Assembly (NCBI GenBank): GCA_947470185.1 | Contig: CANIRZ010000014.1 | Span: 1-44,952, forward strand | Origin: Sphingomonadales bacterium | GTDB lineage: Bacteria > Pseudomonadota > Alphaproteobacteria > Sphingomonadales > Sphingomonadaceae | DNA length: 44,952 nt | Reading direction: 5' to 3' | Notes under the pieces: generated by a model | Told to the model about the DNA's origin: nothing | Database searches by the model: none | Seen by the model: only the letters and a program-made list of their open reading frames with translations | Shown: positions 18,224-27,613 of the stretch, in pieces | Numbering within the stretch: the stretch's first letter is position 1 | Layout: the number at the start of each line of letters is the position of its first letter | Made by a program: the position numbers and the translations under genes

Positions 18224-19903
18224 TCAACGAGTCATTTTCTTATAAGTTGCACGATGCGGACGCGTTGCCTCGTCGCCAAGGCGGGCAATCTTGTCCTCTT
18301 CATAGGATCCAAAATTGCCTTCGAACCACTCGACATGGCTGTCACCTTCGAAAGCCAAGATATGTGTTGCCAGTCGATCGAGGAAGAAACGGTCATGGCT
18401 GATGACCACAGCGCAACCGGCGAAGCTTTCAAGCGCTTCTTCAAGTGCGGACAAGGTTTCCACGTCAAGGTCGTTGGTGGGCTCATCGAGCAGAAGCACG
18501 TTGCCGCCCTCTTTCAACATCTTTGCCATGTGCACGCGGTTACGTTCACCGCCCGACAGTAAACCAACCTTTTTCTGCTGGTCCGTGCCCTTGAAGTTAA
18601 ACGCACCAACATAAGCGCGGGTCGGCGTTTCATGCTTACCAAGCTTCATGAAGTCCGCTCCGCCGGAAATTTCCTCCCAAACATTCTTGTTGGGATCCAA
18701 ATCGTCACGGCTCTGATCAACAAATCCAAGCTTTACGGTTTCGCCAATGTCTACCTCGCCGGAATCAGGTACTTCTTGGCCTGTAATCAAGCGGAATAAA
18801 GTCGATTTGCCAGCACCGTTCGGTCCTATCACACCAACGATGCCGCCCTGCGGGATGGTGAAGGAGAGGTTTTCGAACAGCAGCTTGTCGCCATAAGCTT
18901 TGGTGACATTCTTCACCTCTATAACCTTACTGCCAAGACGTTCGGGTATCTGAATGACGATTTGCGCTTTGCCAGGTGTACGATTTTCCTGTGCCTGAAC
19001 CAATTGGTCGAAGGATTTGATCCGCGCTTTTGACTTGGTCTGTCGGGCTTTCGGGCTTTGCCGAATCCACTCCAGCTCGTCCTTGATCGCCTTTTGCCTT
19101 CCAGCGTCTTCGCGCGACTCCTGCTCTAGCCGTTTGCCCTTCTTTTCCAGATAGGTCGAATAATTGCCTTCATAGACAAAATAGCGACCGCGATCGAGCT
19201 CAAGTATCCAGCTAACCACATTGTCGAGGAAATAGCGGTCATGGGTTACAAGGATGACGTTGCCCTTATAATCGACCAGATGCTTTTCCAGCCAAGCCAC
19301 TGATTCTGCATCAAGGTGGTTGGTAGGTTCGTCGAGCAGCAGAATATCAGGCTTTTCAAGCAGCAGACGCGTCAGCGCGATACGACGCTTCTCACCGCCG
19401 GACAAGCTCGTCACGGGGCTGTCACCTGGGGGGCAGCGCAGAGCGTCCATTGCAAGCTCAAGCTGGCTATCTAGCGACCAGCCATCAACGGCATCAATCT
19501 TTTCCTGAAGCGTACCCATTTCCTCCATGAGCGCATCAAAATCGGCATCTTCGGGTGGGTCACCCATGATCATCGAAATCTCGTTGAAGCGATCCACCAA
19601 GTCGGCAACCGGACGGACACCATCCATAACGTTTTCGCGCACGGTCTTGTTGGGGTCCAATTCTGGTTCCTGCGCCAGATAACCAACGCGGATATGCTCC
19701 CCAGGCCATGCTTCACCGGTGAATTCGGTGTCCATGCCCGCCATGATTTTCATCAGCGTAGATTTACCCGTGCCGTTCGGGCCAACGATCCCAATCTTCG
19801 CATCCGGGTAGAATTGCAGATTGATATTGCTTAGAACGGGTTTGCTTGCGCCGGGGAAGGTTTTTGTCATTCCCTTCATTACGAAGCTATATTGGGCTGC
19901 CAT
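18224..19903 (-). CDS. ettA: Energy-dependent translational throttle protein EttA (ABC-F)
   Basis: Soluble ABC-F ATPase that binds the ribosomal E site and gates the first peptide bond according to the ATP:ADP ratio; 559 aa. Two ABC domains: Walker A GPNGTGKST (41-49) and GPNGAGKST, with LSGGEKRR and LSGGERNR signatures and LLLDEPTNHLD and LLLDEPTNDLD Walker B motifs. The arm and linker regions (DGVRPVAD, RQKAIKDELEWIRQSPKARQTKSK) and the RLGDEATRPHR ending are typical of EttA rather than Uup or YheS. No membrane domain. Divergent from the peptidase gene across 113 bp. Confidence 0.95.
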   Translation of the reverse strand: MAAQYSFVMKGMTKTFPGASKPVLSNINLQFYPDAKIGIVGPNGTGKSTLMKIMAGMDTEFTGEAWPGEHIRVGYLAQEPELDPNKTVRENVMDGVRPVADLVDRFNEISMIMGDPPEDADFDALMEEMGTLQEKIDAVDGWSLDSQLELAMDALRCPPGDSPVTSLSGGEKRRIALTRLLLEKPDILLLDEPTNHLDAESVAWLEKHLVDYKGNVILVTHDRYFLDNVVSWILELDRGRYFVYEGNYSTYLEKKGKRLEQESREDAGRQKAIKDELEWIRQSPKARQTKSKARIKSFDQLVQAQENRTPGKAQIVIQIPERLGSKVIEVKNVTKAYGDKLLFENLSFTIPQGGIVGVIGPNGAGKSTLFRLITGQEVPDSGEVDIGETVKLGFVDQSRDDLDPNKNVWEEISGGADFMKLGKHETPTRAYVGAFNFKGTDQQKKVGLLSGGERNRVHMAKMLKEGGNVLLLDEPTNDLDVETLSALEEALESFAGCAVVISHDRFFLDRLATHILAFEGDSHVEWFEGNFGSYEEDKIARLGDEATRPHRATYKKMTR

Positions 19904-20016
19904 GGGGATCAGTTCCTGTGTTGCATTACTTTGATTTGGCCGCTTCCCTAGCTATCTGCACGATTCCTCGCAAGGTGGGATTGCAAAACTGTGTGATGGG
20001 ATTAAGTCTCATCTCC

Positions 20017-21414
20017 ATGAATAAACACATCACCCTGCTCGCCGCAGCATCTTCGCTGTTCCTGATCCCTTCGCTTGCATCCGCTGCACCTGCTAAATCG
20101 AATGATGAGATAATCGCCGGACTGCGCGACAATGCGCTTCAAGCTGATAATATTGCTTACGATATTGTCGAAGGCCTTACGACCGAGATTGGTCCGCGAC
20201 AGGGTGGTACAGCAGCAGAAGCGCGTGCCCGTATTTGGGCAGTGGCAAAGTTAAAGGCGCTGGGTTTTGAGAATGTGCGGGTTGAAGAATATCAAATGCC
20301 AACATGGGTCCGCGGCGCCGAGACAGCTGAAATCACGACACCATTCACACAGAAAATGGCGGTTGCGGCGCTGGGCAATAGCGCAAGCACGGGTGACGCC
20401 GGCATTGATGCAGAGATCGTCTATTTCGCGACAATCGAGGATTTGCGCGCGGCGCCCGACGGCAGCTTAAAGGGCAAAATTGCATTTGTGAGCCACAATA
20501 TGAAGGCAACGCAGGACGGAAGCAGCTATGGGGCATTTGGCCCTGCCCGCTTTGTCGGGCCGAACATTGCTGCAAAAAAGGGCGCGGCGGCTATCGTTAT
20601 TCGCTCCATTGGGACCGACTATCATCGCAATCCGCACACTGGAAACACAAATTTCGAACCCAGTGTAACGCCAATCCCGGCGGGCGCCCTGTCTATACCC
20701 GATGCCGAAAATCTGGAACGTATGATCGCACGGGGCAAGCCAGTGCGCATGAAATTAAAACTGACGCCACAGAATGTTGGTATGCAAACCTCTGGTAATG
20801 TGTTGGCAGAAGTGAAAGGTTCAAACCCCGATCTACCTATTATCGTCATTGCTTGTCATTTGGATAGCTGGGACCTTGGCACGGGCGCAATTGACGATGC
20901 CGCAGGCTGCGGTATTATTGGCGCTGCTGCCAAGCATCTGAAATCAATGGGCCAACCAAAGCGCACCGTCCGCCTGCTTTGGGCCGGTGCTGAAGAAGTC
21001 GGGATTTGGGGTGGCCGCGATTACGGCGAAAAGCATGCAAGCGAGCCACATGCCTTTGCCATGGAATCCGATTTTGGAGCAGGTAAGGTTTGGGCTGTTG
21101 ACTTCAACCTTCCCAACAGCGCTAGCGCCCTGCGCACGAAAGTTACATCAGCGCTCGCGCCATTGGGCGTTGTGCCACGCAAGGACGCCGCAGGCGGCGG
21201 CGCGGATGTGGGTGCCATCATTGCTGCGCAAAAGCTTGGCATCATCGATTTGCAACAAGATGGCACAAAATATTTCGACCTGCACCACACGCCCGACGAC
21301 ACGTTGGACAAGATTGATAAGGCCGAATTGCGTCAAAACGTTGCCGCATGGGTCGCAACTCTTGCCTATATTGCCAATTATGAAGGCGAATTGAAGCCTG
21401 AGCCTGCCCAATGA
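20017..21414 (+). CDS. Secreted M28 family zinc aminopeptidase
   Basis: Peptidase of 465 aa with an N-terminal signal peptide (MNKHITLLAAASSLFLIPSL, cleavage after ASA). A PA-like inserted domain (about 125-240, with KGAAAIVIRSIG) is followed by the M28 catalytic core: metal-binding His and Asp in ACHLDSWDLGTGAIDDAAGCG, the catalytic Glu in WAGAEEVGIWGG, and a late HHTPDDTLD. It likely acts in the periplasm or outside the cell on peptides. The ATG at 20017 is chosen because it begins the signal peptide. The stop overlaps the following lipoprotein gene. Export by the nearby type II system is possible but not shown. Confidence 0.9.
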   Translation: MNKHITLLAAASSLFLIPSLASAAPAKSNDEIIAGLRDNALQADNIAYDIVEGLTTEIGPRQGGTAAEARARIWAVAKLKALGFENVRVEEYQMPTWVRGAETAEITTPFTQKMAVAALGNSASTGDAGIDAEIVYFATIEDLRAAPDGSLKGKIAFVSHNMKATQDGSSYGAFGPARFVGPNIAAKKGAAAIVIRSIGTDYHRNPHTGNTNFEPSVTPIPAGALSIPDAENLERMIARGKPVRMKLKLTPQNVGMQTSGNVLAEVKGSNPDLPIIVIACHLDSWDLGTGAIDDAAGCGIIGAAAKHLKSMGQPKRTVRLLWAGAEEVGIWGGRDYGEKHASEPHAFAMESDFGAGKVWAVDFNLPNSASALRTKVTSALAPLGVVPRKDAAGGGADVGAIIAAQKLGIIDLQQDGTKYFDLHHTPDDTLDKIDKAELRQNVAAWVATLAYIANYEGELKPEPAQ

Positions 21415-21653
21415 GGTATAGCCCAGCCTTATTGCTATCCTTATTGATGCTCACCGGGTGTAATGACACCCCAGCGGCCACCGAAGGCATCACTGGGCAA
21501 AGTGACGCTCTGGTATCTACGCAGCAGGATGATCTGGCTAAGCAGAAACTGACAATTGAGCAGGCCGCGGAAGAAGCAACCAAGTTGGTTGAGGCGGACG
21601 CAAAGGCCGAAATTGAGGCGGCAGAGACAACCAGTGTGGAACCTGCGCAATAA
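21411..21653 (+). CDS. Small putative lipoprotein
   Basis: Protein of 80 aa with a clear lipobox (LLSLLMLTGC, lipidated Cys17) followed by about 63 mostly polar residues with an acidic, alanine-rich helix-forming stretch (AAEEATKLVEADAKAEIEAAE). No family recognised. Its ATG overlaps the M28 peptidase stop (ATGA), so it is probably made with that enzyme and may be its outer-membrane partner or anchor; this is inference. The 120 bp after it has only weak inverted repeats without a T-run. Confidence 0.75.
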   Translation: MRYSPALLLSLLMLTGCNDTPAATEGITGQSDALVSTQQDDLAKQKLTIEQAAEEATKLVEADAKAEIEAAETTSVEPAQ

Positions 21654-21773
21654 GCTAAAGTACTTGGTTTTGCGTCCCCTCTTCGCACATTCTTATGACG
21701 CAAGAGGCTTCAGCTTGCTGGCTTTCGCGCGCAGTTTCTAGGAACGATATCGTGCCATCTGCGTTGGTTTGTT

Positions 21774-22538
21774 ATGATCAACCAACACGTACCGCAACGC
21801 TGGCTCGCATGGGCTGAAGTGCCCCGCGCATTGTTCGCTATGGCTAATCTGCCATATCACTGGACAGATCTTTCCTCTGCCCCTCAGGGGGATCAACGGC
21901 CTGTCTTTGTTATTCCCGGGATTGGCATGACAGACCGGTCGACGCTTATTCTGCGCCGTTATTTGGGATTTCTAGGGTATAAGGTGCATGCTTGGGAACT
22001 CGGCCGCAATCTTGGTGCCAAAACAATTGGCTTGCGCAATGAGCGGCTCATAGAACGGGTGAAATCCGTTCACAACGCCGCGCAAAGGCCAGTGACCTTG
22101 ATTGGTTGGAGCATGGGCGGAATTATGGCGCGCATGGTTGCAAGACGTCACCCGAAACTGATATCTCAAGTCATCTCGCTTGGTTCGCCATTTGCCGGCG
22201 ACCCATTCGCAAGCAGGGCATTTGAAGTCTATGAACGCCTTAGCGGACATAGCCTGAAAGCACCTATCGCGCAGATACAGATCGCCGAAAGTAAGCTTCC
22301 CCTGCCCGTACCGGCGGTTTCATTTTATTCAAAAAGCGACGGTATTGTGTCGTGGCAAGCCTGTCTTGAGCCAGAAACGCCAAGTGCGCGAAACATCCCC
22401 GTGCGTTGCGCCCATTGCGGTTTTGGCTTCAGTGCGGAGGTTCTTCGCGCCATTGCTGACCGATTGGCCATTACATCCAGCAATTTGGTGCCAATGTTGA
22501 GCACAGCGGAACCAAAAGAGACCTATGCGTGCGCCTAG
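21774..22538 (+). CDS. Alpha/beta hydrolase (lipase/esterase-like)
   Basis: Protein of 254 aa with an alpha/beta-hydrolase core: VFVIPGIG oxyanion-hole strand, nucleophile Ser113 in GWSMGG, probable acid in SFYSKSDGIVSW and probable His in CAHCGFGF. It has no clear signal peptide. It resembles the PGAP1/lipase-class proteins of sphingomonads; the substrate is unknown. It is preceded by a 120-bp gap and converges on gspO with 35 bp between stops. Confidence 0.8.
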   Translation: MINQHVPQRWLAWAEVPRALFAMANLPYHWTDLSSAPQGDQRPVFVIPGIGMTDRSTLILRRYLGFLGYKVHAWELGRNLGAKTIGLRNERLIERVKSVHNAAQRPVTLIGWSMGGIMARMVARRHPKLISQVISLGSPFAGDPFASRAFEVYERLSGHSLKAPIAQIQIAESKLPLPVPAVSFYSKSDGIVSWQACLEPETPSARNIPVRCAHCGFGFSAEVLRAIADRLAITSSNLVPMLSTAEPKETYACA

Positions 22539-22573
22539 ACGTGCCGATGGCATATGCTTAAGCCGAAATTCTT

Positions 22574-23338
22574 TTAGTGGAATGCGGCCAGCAAAAACGC
22601 TGCGACGCTCAGAAACGTCCCAAAAGGCAGGCGTAATGGAGACGCTCTGTCGCGGACATAGGCCATAGCGACATGTGCAAATCCGATTAGGCAAGCCAAG
22701 AGCAACGTCATCGGCAAAAGCTGCCAGCCCAGCCAGACACCAATCGCCCCAAATAATTTGGGATCACCGCCCCCCATGCCCTCTTCGCTCCGGATTTTTC
22801 GGAACCCCTGACGGATGGCCTCCAGCGATAAAAACCCTAAAGCACCGCCAATGACCCGATCTGTCCAAGCTACATCGGGTAAGAGAAAATAGCCACCGAT
22901 TGTGCCTACCCCTGCAAGGGCGATCACAAGCCGGTTAGGCAGCCACAATCGCTGATAATCCAATATGATCAATGGCAGCAACAGCCAACCAAACACGGCC
23001 ATAGCCACAGCTGAATCGCTCGGAACCAAAAGTATAGCCAATAGTCCAATTGCGGCGGAAGTTAGTTCGATATATAAAGCGCCGACACCAATGCTTTGAC
23101 GACAATATCGGCATTTGCCCCTAAGCAAAATAAAGGAGATTATTGGGACAAGATCCTTGGGCGCAAGCGTCGTCTGACACGCATCACACCGTGACCGTCC
23201 GTTTGATATCCGCTCTCCAATTGGCCAGCGGCTGCAAAGGGCGGCCACGAAACTGCCCCAAATTGCGCCCAAGGTAACAAACGAGATCATCTGATACCAG
23301 AAAGGCACGGCGAACTGCACCTCACCCAATGACGACAA
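22574..23338 (-). CDS. gspO: Prepilin peptidase GspO/PilD (A24)
   Basis: Inner-membrane aspartic protease that cleaves the leader of type II pseudopilins and methylates the new N-terminus, 254 aa. The cytoplasmic zinc site has C51, C54, C76 and C79 (CDAC, CRYC); the catalytic aspartates are D127 (ILDYQRLWLP) and D192 in GMGGGDPK. About seven hydrophobic segments. The start is taken as TTG at 23336-23338, 8 bp after gspN; GTG codons 7 and 11 are alternatives. Its likely substrates GspG, H, I, J and K are in the same operon. Confidence 0.93.
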   Translation of the reverse strand: MSSLGEVQFAVPFWYQMISFVTLGAIWGSFVAALCSRWPIGERISNGRSRCDACQTTLAPKDLVPIISFILLRGKCRYCRQSIGVGALYIELTSAAIGLLAILLVPSDSAVAMAVFGWLLLPLIILDYQRLWLPNRLVIALAGVGTIGGYFLLPDVAWTDRVIGGALGFLSLEAIRQGFRKIRSEEGMGGGDPKLFGAIGVWLGWQLLPMTLLLACLIGFAHVAMAYVRDRASPLRLPFGTFLSVAAFLLAAFH

Positions 23339-23346
23339 AAGCTTGC

Positions 23347-24042
23347 TCAGAACCGACCCTTTTGGACAAGCCGGTAGCCACCAGCCACAGGGCGGAATCC
23401 CGAGAGGTTCAAAAGCGCTGCTTGGTCGCCCCTGTTGGAATCAAGCGTTACTGCAATGGTGTATGTCCCACCAGCTGACAAACGGATATCAGCCCGCTCC
23501 ATACCCGATTGGCTGACCAGTGGCAGCAACAGACGCGCACCATCACAACGCGGTTTGCCGAGCATCCCGTTTTGCAGGTTGAGCCCTGGTACACTGTCGG
23601 ACAGGGTCAGGCGCACTTGTCCCCCGGCTTCAATGCATCGTCCTGCAGCAAAACGTGCCAAGAAGCCTTCAAACTGGATGTTTTCTGCCGGAAATGGCGC
23701 CAAAAGCGAACCGACTGGCAAAGTGGCATTAAGGTCGTGGACCGACAGACCCCCAATACCGCGCGCAACAGAAGCAGTTATCCCGGGAGCCAAGGGTGCA
23801 TCGCCGCGCGATACCAGAAATTCTGCACGACCCAGTAATAGTGGCCATATCAACAAGCGCGCGTTGACGTCACCAACGGACAAGGTGCCCAAGCGCAGAT
23901 CGCGTACCGAGCCATCCCAGATAATGCCCTCAACCTTACGTGCTGTTACGCCTTCACCTCCGACAACCGCACGCAACGGTATAAAAATTACAAGGAAAAC
24001 CGAGAGTATCGCAGCCAAGGCAAGGACGTATCGACGTTTCAT
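23347..24042 (-). CDS. gspN: Type II secretion system protein N
   Basis: Protein of 231 aa with one N-terminal membrane anchor (about residues 5-25) and a periplasmic domain rich in beta strands, matching the GspN family found in some type II systems (Out, Xcs and alphaproteobacterial forms). Its exact role is not settled. Two cysteines (CIEAGG, PRCDG) may form a disulfide. Its ATG overlaps the gspM stop (ATGA). The assignment rests partly on the family's usual place after gspM. Confidence 0.85.
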   Translation of the reverse strand: MKRRYVLALAAILSVFLVIFIPLRAVVGGEGVTARKVEGIIWDGSVRDLRLGTLSVGDVNARLLIWPLLLGRAEFLVSRGDAPLAPGITASVARGIGGLSVHDLNATLPVGSLLAPFPAENIQFEGFLARFAAGRCIEAGGQVRLTLSDSVPGLNLQNGMLGKPRCDGARLLLPLVSQSGMERADIRLSAGGTYTIAVTLDSNRGDQAALLNLSGFRPVAGGYRLVQKGRF

Positions 24043-24518
24043 TGCGCGCCCATTTGCATTTGGGCCTCAACAGTCACGGTTCCATTGGCTCCAGAACGCA
24101 AGTTGGCCGTGCGCACGATAATATTTTGTGCCTCCAACTCGTCTACCCAAGCCAGAAAAGCCGGTGCTCGCGCCTGGTCAATACGAATGCTGATCTGACC
24201 CGGCGCTGCGTTTGCCGACTTTATGACATCAAAGCCTTTTTCAGCTGCACTCTGAGTAACCAGCAGGCCAATGTCCGCAGCAGCAGCCGTGCGCGCAACT
24301 GGACGCTGACCCTGTGTCAATGCGACCTTGGCGACAATCCGTCCCCGCCGCTGCACCGCCTCATCAAGGTCTAACGCAGCTTTTTCTACCACGGATAGTG
24401 CTGGCATAATGATTGCGAAAACAGCGATAGACAACCCCGCCAAGATAACGGCTGTCGCCACCAGCCATTTTTCGCGCTGTGTCAGCGCTGCAAACCATAA
24501 ACGAACCGACGCTATCAT
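24039..24518 (-). CDS. gspM: Type II secretion system protein M
   Basis: Bitopic inner-membrane component of the assembly platform, partner of GspL, 159 aa. A short cytoplasmic tail (WFAALTQREKWLV) precedes one membrane helix (about 19-41), then a periplasmic coiled-coil and a small ferredoxin-like domain. The TQREKWL opening is typical of GspM. It overlaps gspL upstream and gspN downstream by 4 bp each. Confidence 0.9.
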   Translation of the reverse strand: MIASVRLWFAALTQREKWLVATAVILAGLSIAVFAIIMPALSVVEKAALDLDEAVQRRGRIVAKVALTQGQRPVARTAAAADIGLLVTQSAAEKGFDVIKSANAAPGQISIRIDQARAPAFLAWVDELEAQNIIVRTANLRSGANGTVTVEAQMQMGAQ

Positions 24519-25591
24519 GGCATCCTCATGGTAATATCGACCAATGTTGAACCGCTGGCATCTTGGCGCGGGGTCGCCGTAATTTTAAAACCGTCTTGCT
24601 GAATGCCCAAAAGCGTTTTGTTGATATTATCCGCGGTGGGGGCTGCAAGAACAACGGACAAAATGCCGTCAGGCGTGAAACGCATCTCGCGTACCGATAC
24701 GTTAGGCGATGCCTTAACACTTCGCCACAAGGCGGCGGAAAGCGGTGTAAAGCTTCCCTGCACAATACCCTTTCGATTTAACGCGGTGGTGAGCGCACTT
24801 TCGGCTTGGTTTATGTCTTGAATAGATGGGTCAATTTCCTGTGCAGCCGCCAATGCCGTGTCATTTTCGGCTTTGGTAGCAATCCAGTATTTCGCCAGCG
24901 TCACCAGAGTAATCATCATTGTAAGAGCAACGATGGCTATCAAAATCCGCTGTAACCACGTGCGTTGCGCTTCGGTTGTCCAAACCGTCCGCTCCCTTTT
25001 TGCGAATATTCCCTCACGCATGTTCAGCACGGGTGCGGCGCTTGCCGATAACAGCATAGACCGAAGGGCATTTGTTTCTATGTTGATCGCCTTGTCGGCA
25101 CCAACGAATATATCGCGAAGAACCTGTTCATCTGGAATGGCTATTCCGGGACCGCGCAATACCGAAACGCCGTCCAGTTCCGCCTTGAAAAAGCCATCCG
25201 GGCCGGTGTTCAAAACGAGCGCGAGAGGTATGACGATATCAGGATTTATCCCCCGTGCTGCAAGCCGGTCTAGACCATATTGCATAACGTCTGGTGCGAC
25301 GGCCGCGGTTACCGAGGACCCGTCAAAATCCACCCCAGCACTGCAATGAACCAACCCAAGCGCTTGCTCGGAGGCACGCAGTTTAGCAACAGTCATAGCT
25401 TGCCGTGCTTCAAGTTCCGGAAAGGTGAACCAATTGTTTCGGACATCCTGAGGCGCCACAACCGCCATTACCGTTGCATCGTCAGCGGCAGCCTCAAACT
25501 CTGACAGAAACCCCGCCGCTTCCCACACGCCTTCGGACACCCGAAAAATATTAGGGTCATCACCCACTGTCGTGGGAAAGCGCGTGAGCAT
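24515..25591 (-). CDS. gspL: Type II secretion system protein L
   Basis: Inner-membrane assembly-platform protein, 358 aa. The large N-terminal cytoplasmic domain has the actin-like fold that holds the GspE ATPase; a membrane helix follows (around RILIAIVALTMMITLVTLAK), then a periplasmic ferredoxin-like domain. ATG 25591 is chosen because GAGGAG lies 9-14 bases upstream; an earlier in-frame codon at 25624 lies inside gspK without that support. The gap to gspK is 5 bp. Confidence 0.9.
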   Translation of the reverse strand: MLTRFPTTVGDDPNIFRVSEGVWEAAGFLSEFEAAADDATVMAVVAPQDVRNNWFTFPELEARQAMTVAKLRASEQALGLVHCSAGVDFDGSSVTAAVAPDVMQYGLDRLAARGINPDIVIPLALVLNTGPDGFFKAELDGVSVLRGPGIAIPDEQVLRDIFVGADKAINIETNALRSMLLSASAAPVLNMREGIFAKRERTVWTTEAQRTWLQRILIAIVALTMMITLVTLAKYWIATKAENDTALAAAQEIDPSIQDINQAESALTTALNRKGIVQGSFTPLSAALWRSVKASPNVSVREMRFTPDGILSVVLAAPTADNINKTLLGIQQDGFKITATPRQDASGSTLVDITMRMP

Positions 25592-25596
25592 GAGGG

Positions 25597-26583
25597 TCAC
25601 TCCTCTTCCCCCCAGCTGCGCCAAACAACACGCGCGGGCGCCGGAGACGCCAAAATCATCGATTGTCCAGCAAGGGTCAGTTCGCCAAATGAAACTTGCG
25701 TATTCAAAAGGAAATAGTTGCTCGTCAGTTTAACTTGCCCTTGCACCTGAGAAGTCGGCTCAAGTGCCGCAAGTTCAGGTGCGGCCCAGAATCGAATAAG
25801 ACTGCCATAGCCATTCGAAGGCCGCTTGGCGAGATAGCTGCGCGCGGTGGATATGTTCATCTTACCCGGCGCAAATAGCATCGCCAATAAAGGTGCTTGC
25901 TCGGGCAGTAATGTGTTTACGTTCAGCGGAGATAAGGCTGACTTAGGTAGTGCACAAATCCAGTCTTGAAGCTTGGCATAAACAGATGGCGTTACGCCCT
26001 TCACGGCCCGCAGTTCACTCGGGTGAGCAAATAGCCTATTGGCAGCCAGATAAGGTGTTGTCGCGGACCGATAGGCGTCATCTTCCACACCATTGGCAAC
26101 TGGCGTGATATCACTGTCCGCCCAATCTGTAGCCGCTGCGGCTATACTGCGCGCTGTATTTTCATCAGTGCCCAAGGCGACCATAAGTGATGTCATCTGT
26201 GAAGTGCCAGTTGCATTTGCCAGATAGCGCCCATCTGCGTCGGTCACCAAACTATTCAAGTTGAAGCAATTGTCGGCATCACGCAGCGTCGCGGTCGCTG
26301 ATCCCAAGGGAATAGGAAGGCTTTGCGGTTTACCGAGCCAGCCACCCTCTAGCGTAGTCTGTGCCGCATCGCGCGCCAGCAAATCCTCAATCCGTGCGGC
26401 CGCAATCGCTTCTGCGGCGTAGGCAAACATACGCGCTTGCGCCAAAGCGTTACCATTTGACGTCAATTTGCTCGACAGGGTCAGCCGGTCAAGCGTTGTA
26501 GCGGCAATCACAGCCAGCACCGCCACCATCAACAATACCGACAGCAAGGCAGCACCGCGTTCCGAGGGTTTAGCTGGCATCAT
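25597..26583 (-). CDS. gspK: Type II secretion minor pseudopilin K
   Basis: Large minor pseudopilin at the pseudopilus tip, 328 aa. Short leader MMPAKPSERG followed by AALLSVLLMVAVLAVIA; position +5 is Ser rather than Glu, which is normal for GspK. The long C-terminal domain has the helical GspK insert (LVTDADGRY, YAKLQDWICALP) and a SAM-like fold. Its ATG overlaps the gspJ stop (ATGA). It should form a tip complex with GspI and GspJ. Confidence 0.92.
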   Translation of the reverse strand: MMPAKPSERGAALLSVLLMVAVLAVIAATTLDRLTLSSKLTSNGNALAQARMFAYAAEAIAAARIEDLLARDAAQTTLEGGWLGKPQSLPIPLGSATATLRDADNCFNLNSLVTDADGRYLANATGTSQMTSLMVALGTDENTARSIAAAATDWADSDITPVANGVEDDAYRSATTPYLAANRLFAHPSELRAVKGVTPSVYAKLQDWICALPKSALSPLNVNTLLPEQAPLLAMLFAPGKMNISTARSYLAKRPSNGYGSLIRFWAAPELAALEPTSQVQGQVKLTSNYFLLNTQVSFGELTLAGQSMILASPAPARVVWRSWGEEE

Positions 26584-27224
26584 TGATCAGGGCTTGTTTC
26601 AATGCTGGGCGGCGGAACGCGTGTTTGCGGCCCGACGAGGAAGAGCAAACGTTCCTCTGCCTTGCCCTTCACCGTCACGCGCAACGCCACTGCGCGCGGC
26701 AAAGCATTGGCATCTGTAGCGCTCCAGTCACCACGCCACTGCCCTTTATCATCGCGATACTCGACATTCGCGGACGTAACATTTTCGAGCAAATTTGCCG
26801 CATCTGCGGGGGTAGCACCATCCAACATCGGCCAACTTAACCTCTTAAGCGCCCCATCCTCCAAAACATAAGCCACGCGCTGCAGGCCTGCCCTTGGCGC
26901 TGCATCATAGTTGGACCAACCTGCCCGGACAAATCCAAATAATGCACCCGAGATGGTTGCATCCCCTTGCGTAAAAGCCGGCACAGCTTGTCCTGATTGA
27001 TCGCGAACTGGCCGTGCAATAGCCTGCGCCAGATCGCCTTCCAAGCTGTTGGCTAGACGGTGTGACAACGCCATTTCCTCCAAGCGCTTTTTCACAGCAA
27101 TTTGCGTGTCAGTGCCGGAACGCAGAAGCATCACGCCTGCAACGGAGATCAGCGCAAAAATAGCCAGCGCCACGAGTAGCTCAATCAGCGTGAAGCCATC
27201 TTCTGTGCTGCGGACATTGGTCAC
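26580..27224 (-). CDS. gspJ: Type II secretion minor pseudopilin J
   Basis: Minor pseudopilin of 214 aa in the tip complex with GspI and GspK. Prepilin signature STEDG then FTLIELLVALAIFALISVAG with Glu at +5, followed by the GspJ beta-rich domain (LRSGTDTQIAVKKRLEEMAL, then RVAYVLEDGALKRLSWP). It starts right after gspI with a 4-bp overlap. Confidence 0.93.
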   Translation of the reverse strand: MTNVRSTEDGFTLIELLVALAIFALISVAGVMLLRSGTDTQIAVKKRLEEMALSHRLANSLEGDLAQAIARPVRDQSGQAVPAFTQGDATISGALFGFVRAGWSNYDAAPRAGLQRVAYVLEDGALKRLSWPMLDGATPADAANLLENVTSANVEYRDDKGQWRGDWSATDANALPRAVALRVTVKGKAEERLLFLVGPQTRVPPPSIETSPDQ

Positions 27225-27613
27225 TGCTCAATTGGCCTTGCGATGGATAAGCGGGCCTTACGCAGCGCGGCGTTGCCTGAACCCGTGACCACAATATCCA
27301 CCATCACGAGACGACTGTCATCGGTTGGGTTGGCGGTTGCTGTCCATATCCACTTCTGACCGCCATTGACCTCTTCGCCGCGCGTTTCGCCTAAAGTGGG
27401 TGGCGCGGGGTTAGACAATATTTCAACCGCCACATTGCGCGCAACCTGCCACGCCATGCCGCTATCGGCCAAATTGGCTGTCGATCGCACTGAATATCCC
27501 TGCAGCCGCACCATCGCCAAAGCGGCAAGGCTAAATATTGCCAAAGCGACCATGATCTCTAGCAAGGTAAAACCGTTGCGCTGTAGTTGGGACTTAACGA
27601 ACAACGCGGACAT
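27221..27613 (-). CDS. gspI: Type II secretion minor pseudopilin I
   Basis: Minor pseudopilin of 130 aa, with leader MSALFVKSQLQRNG then FTLLEIMVALAIFSLAALAM (Glu +5) and the short GspI core (RVQ-type LQGYSVRSTANLADSGMAWQVARN). ATG 27611-27613 is preferred over an upstream TTG. This start lies inside gspH, so the last 20 bp of gspH are read in two frames. Confidence 0.92.
   Translation of the reverse strand: MSALFVKSQLQRNGFTLLEIMVALAIFSLAALAMVRLQGYSVRSTANLADSGMAWQVARNVAVEILSNPAPPTLGETRGEEVNGGQKWIWTATANPTDDSRLVMVDIVVTGSGNAALRKARLSIARPIEQ

Noticed and set aside
21670-21703. Hairpin TTGCGTC/GACGCAA after the small lipoprotein
   Set aside because: Seven-base arms with a 20-base loop and no T-run; not a convincing terminator.
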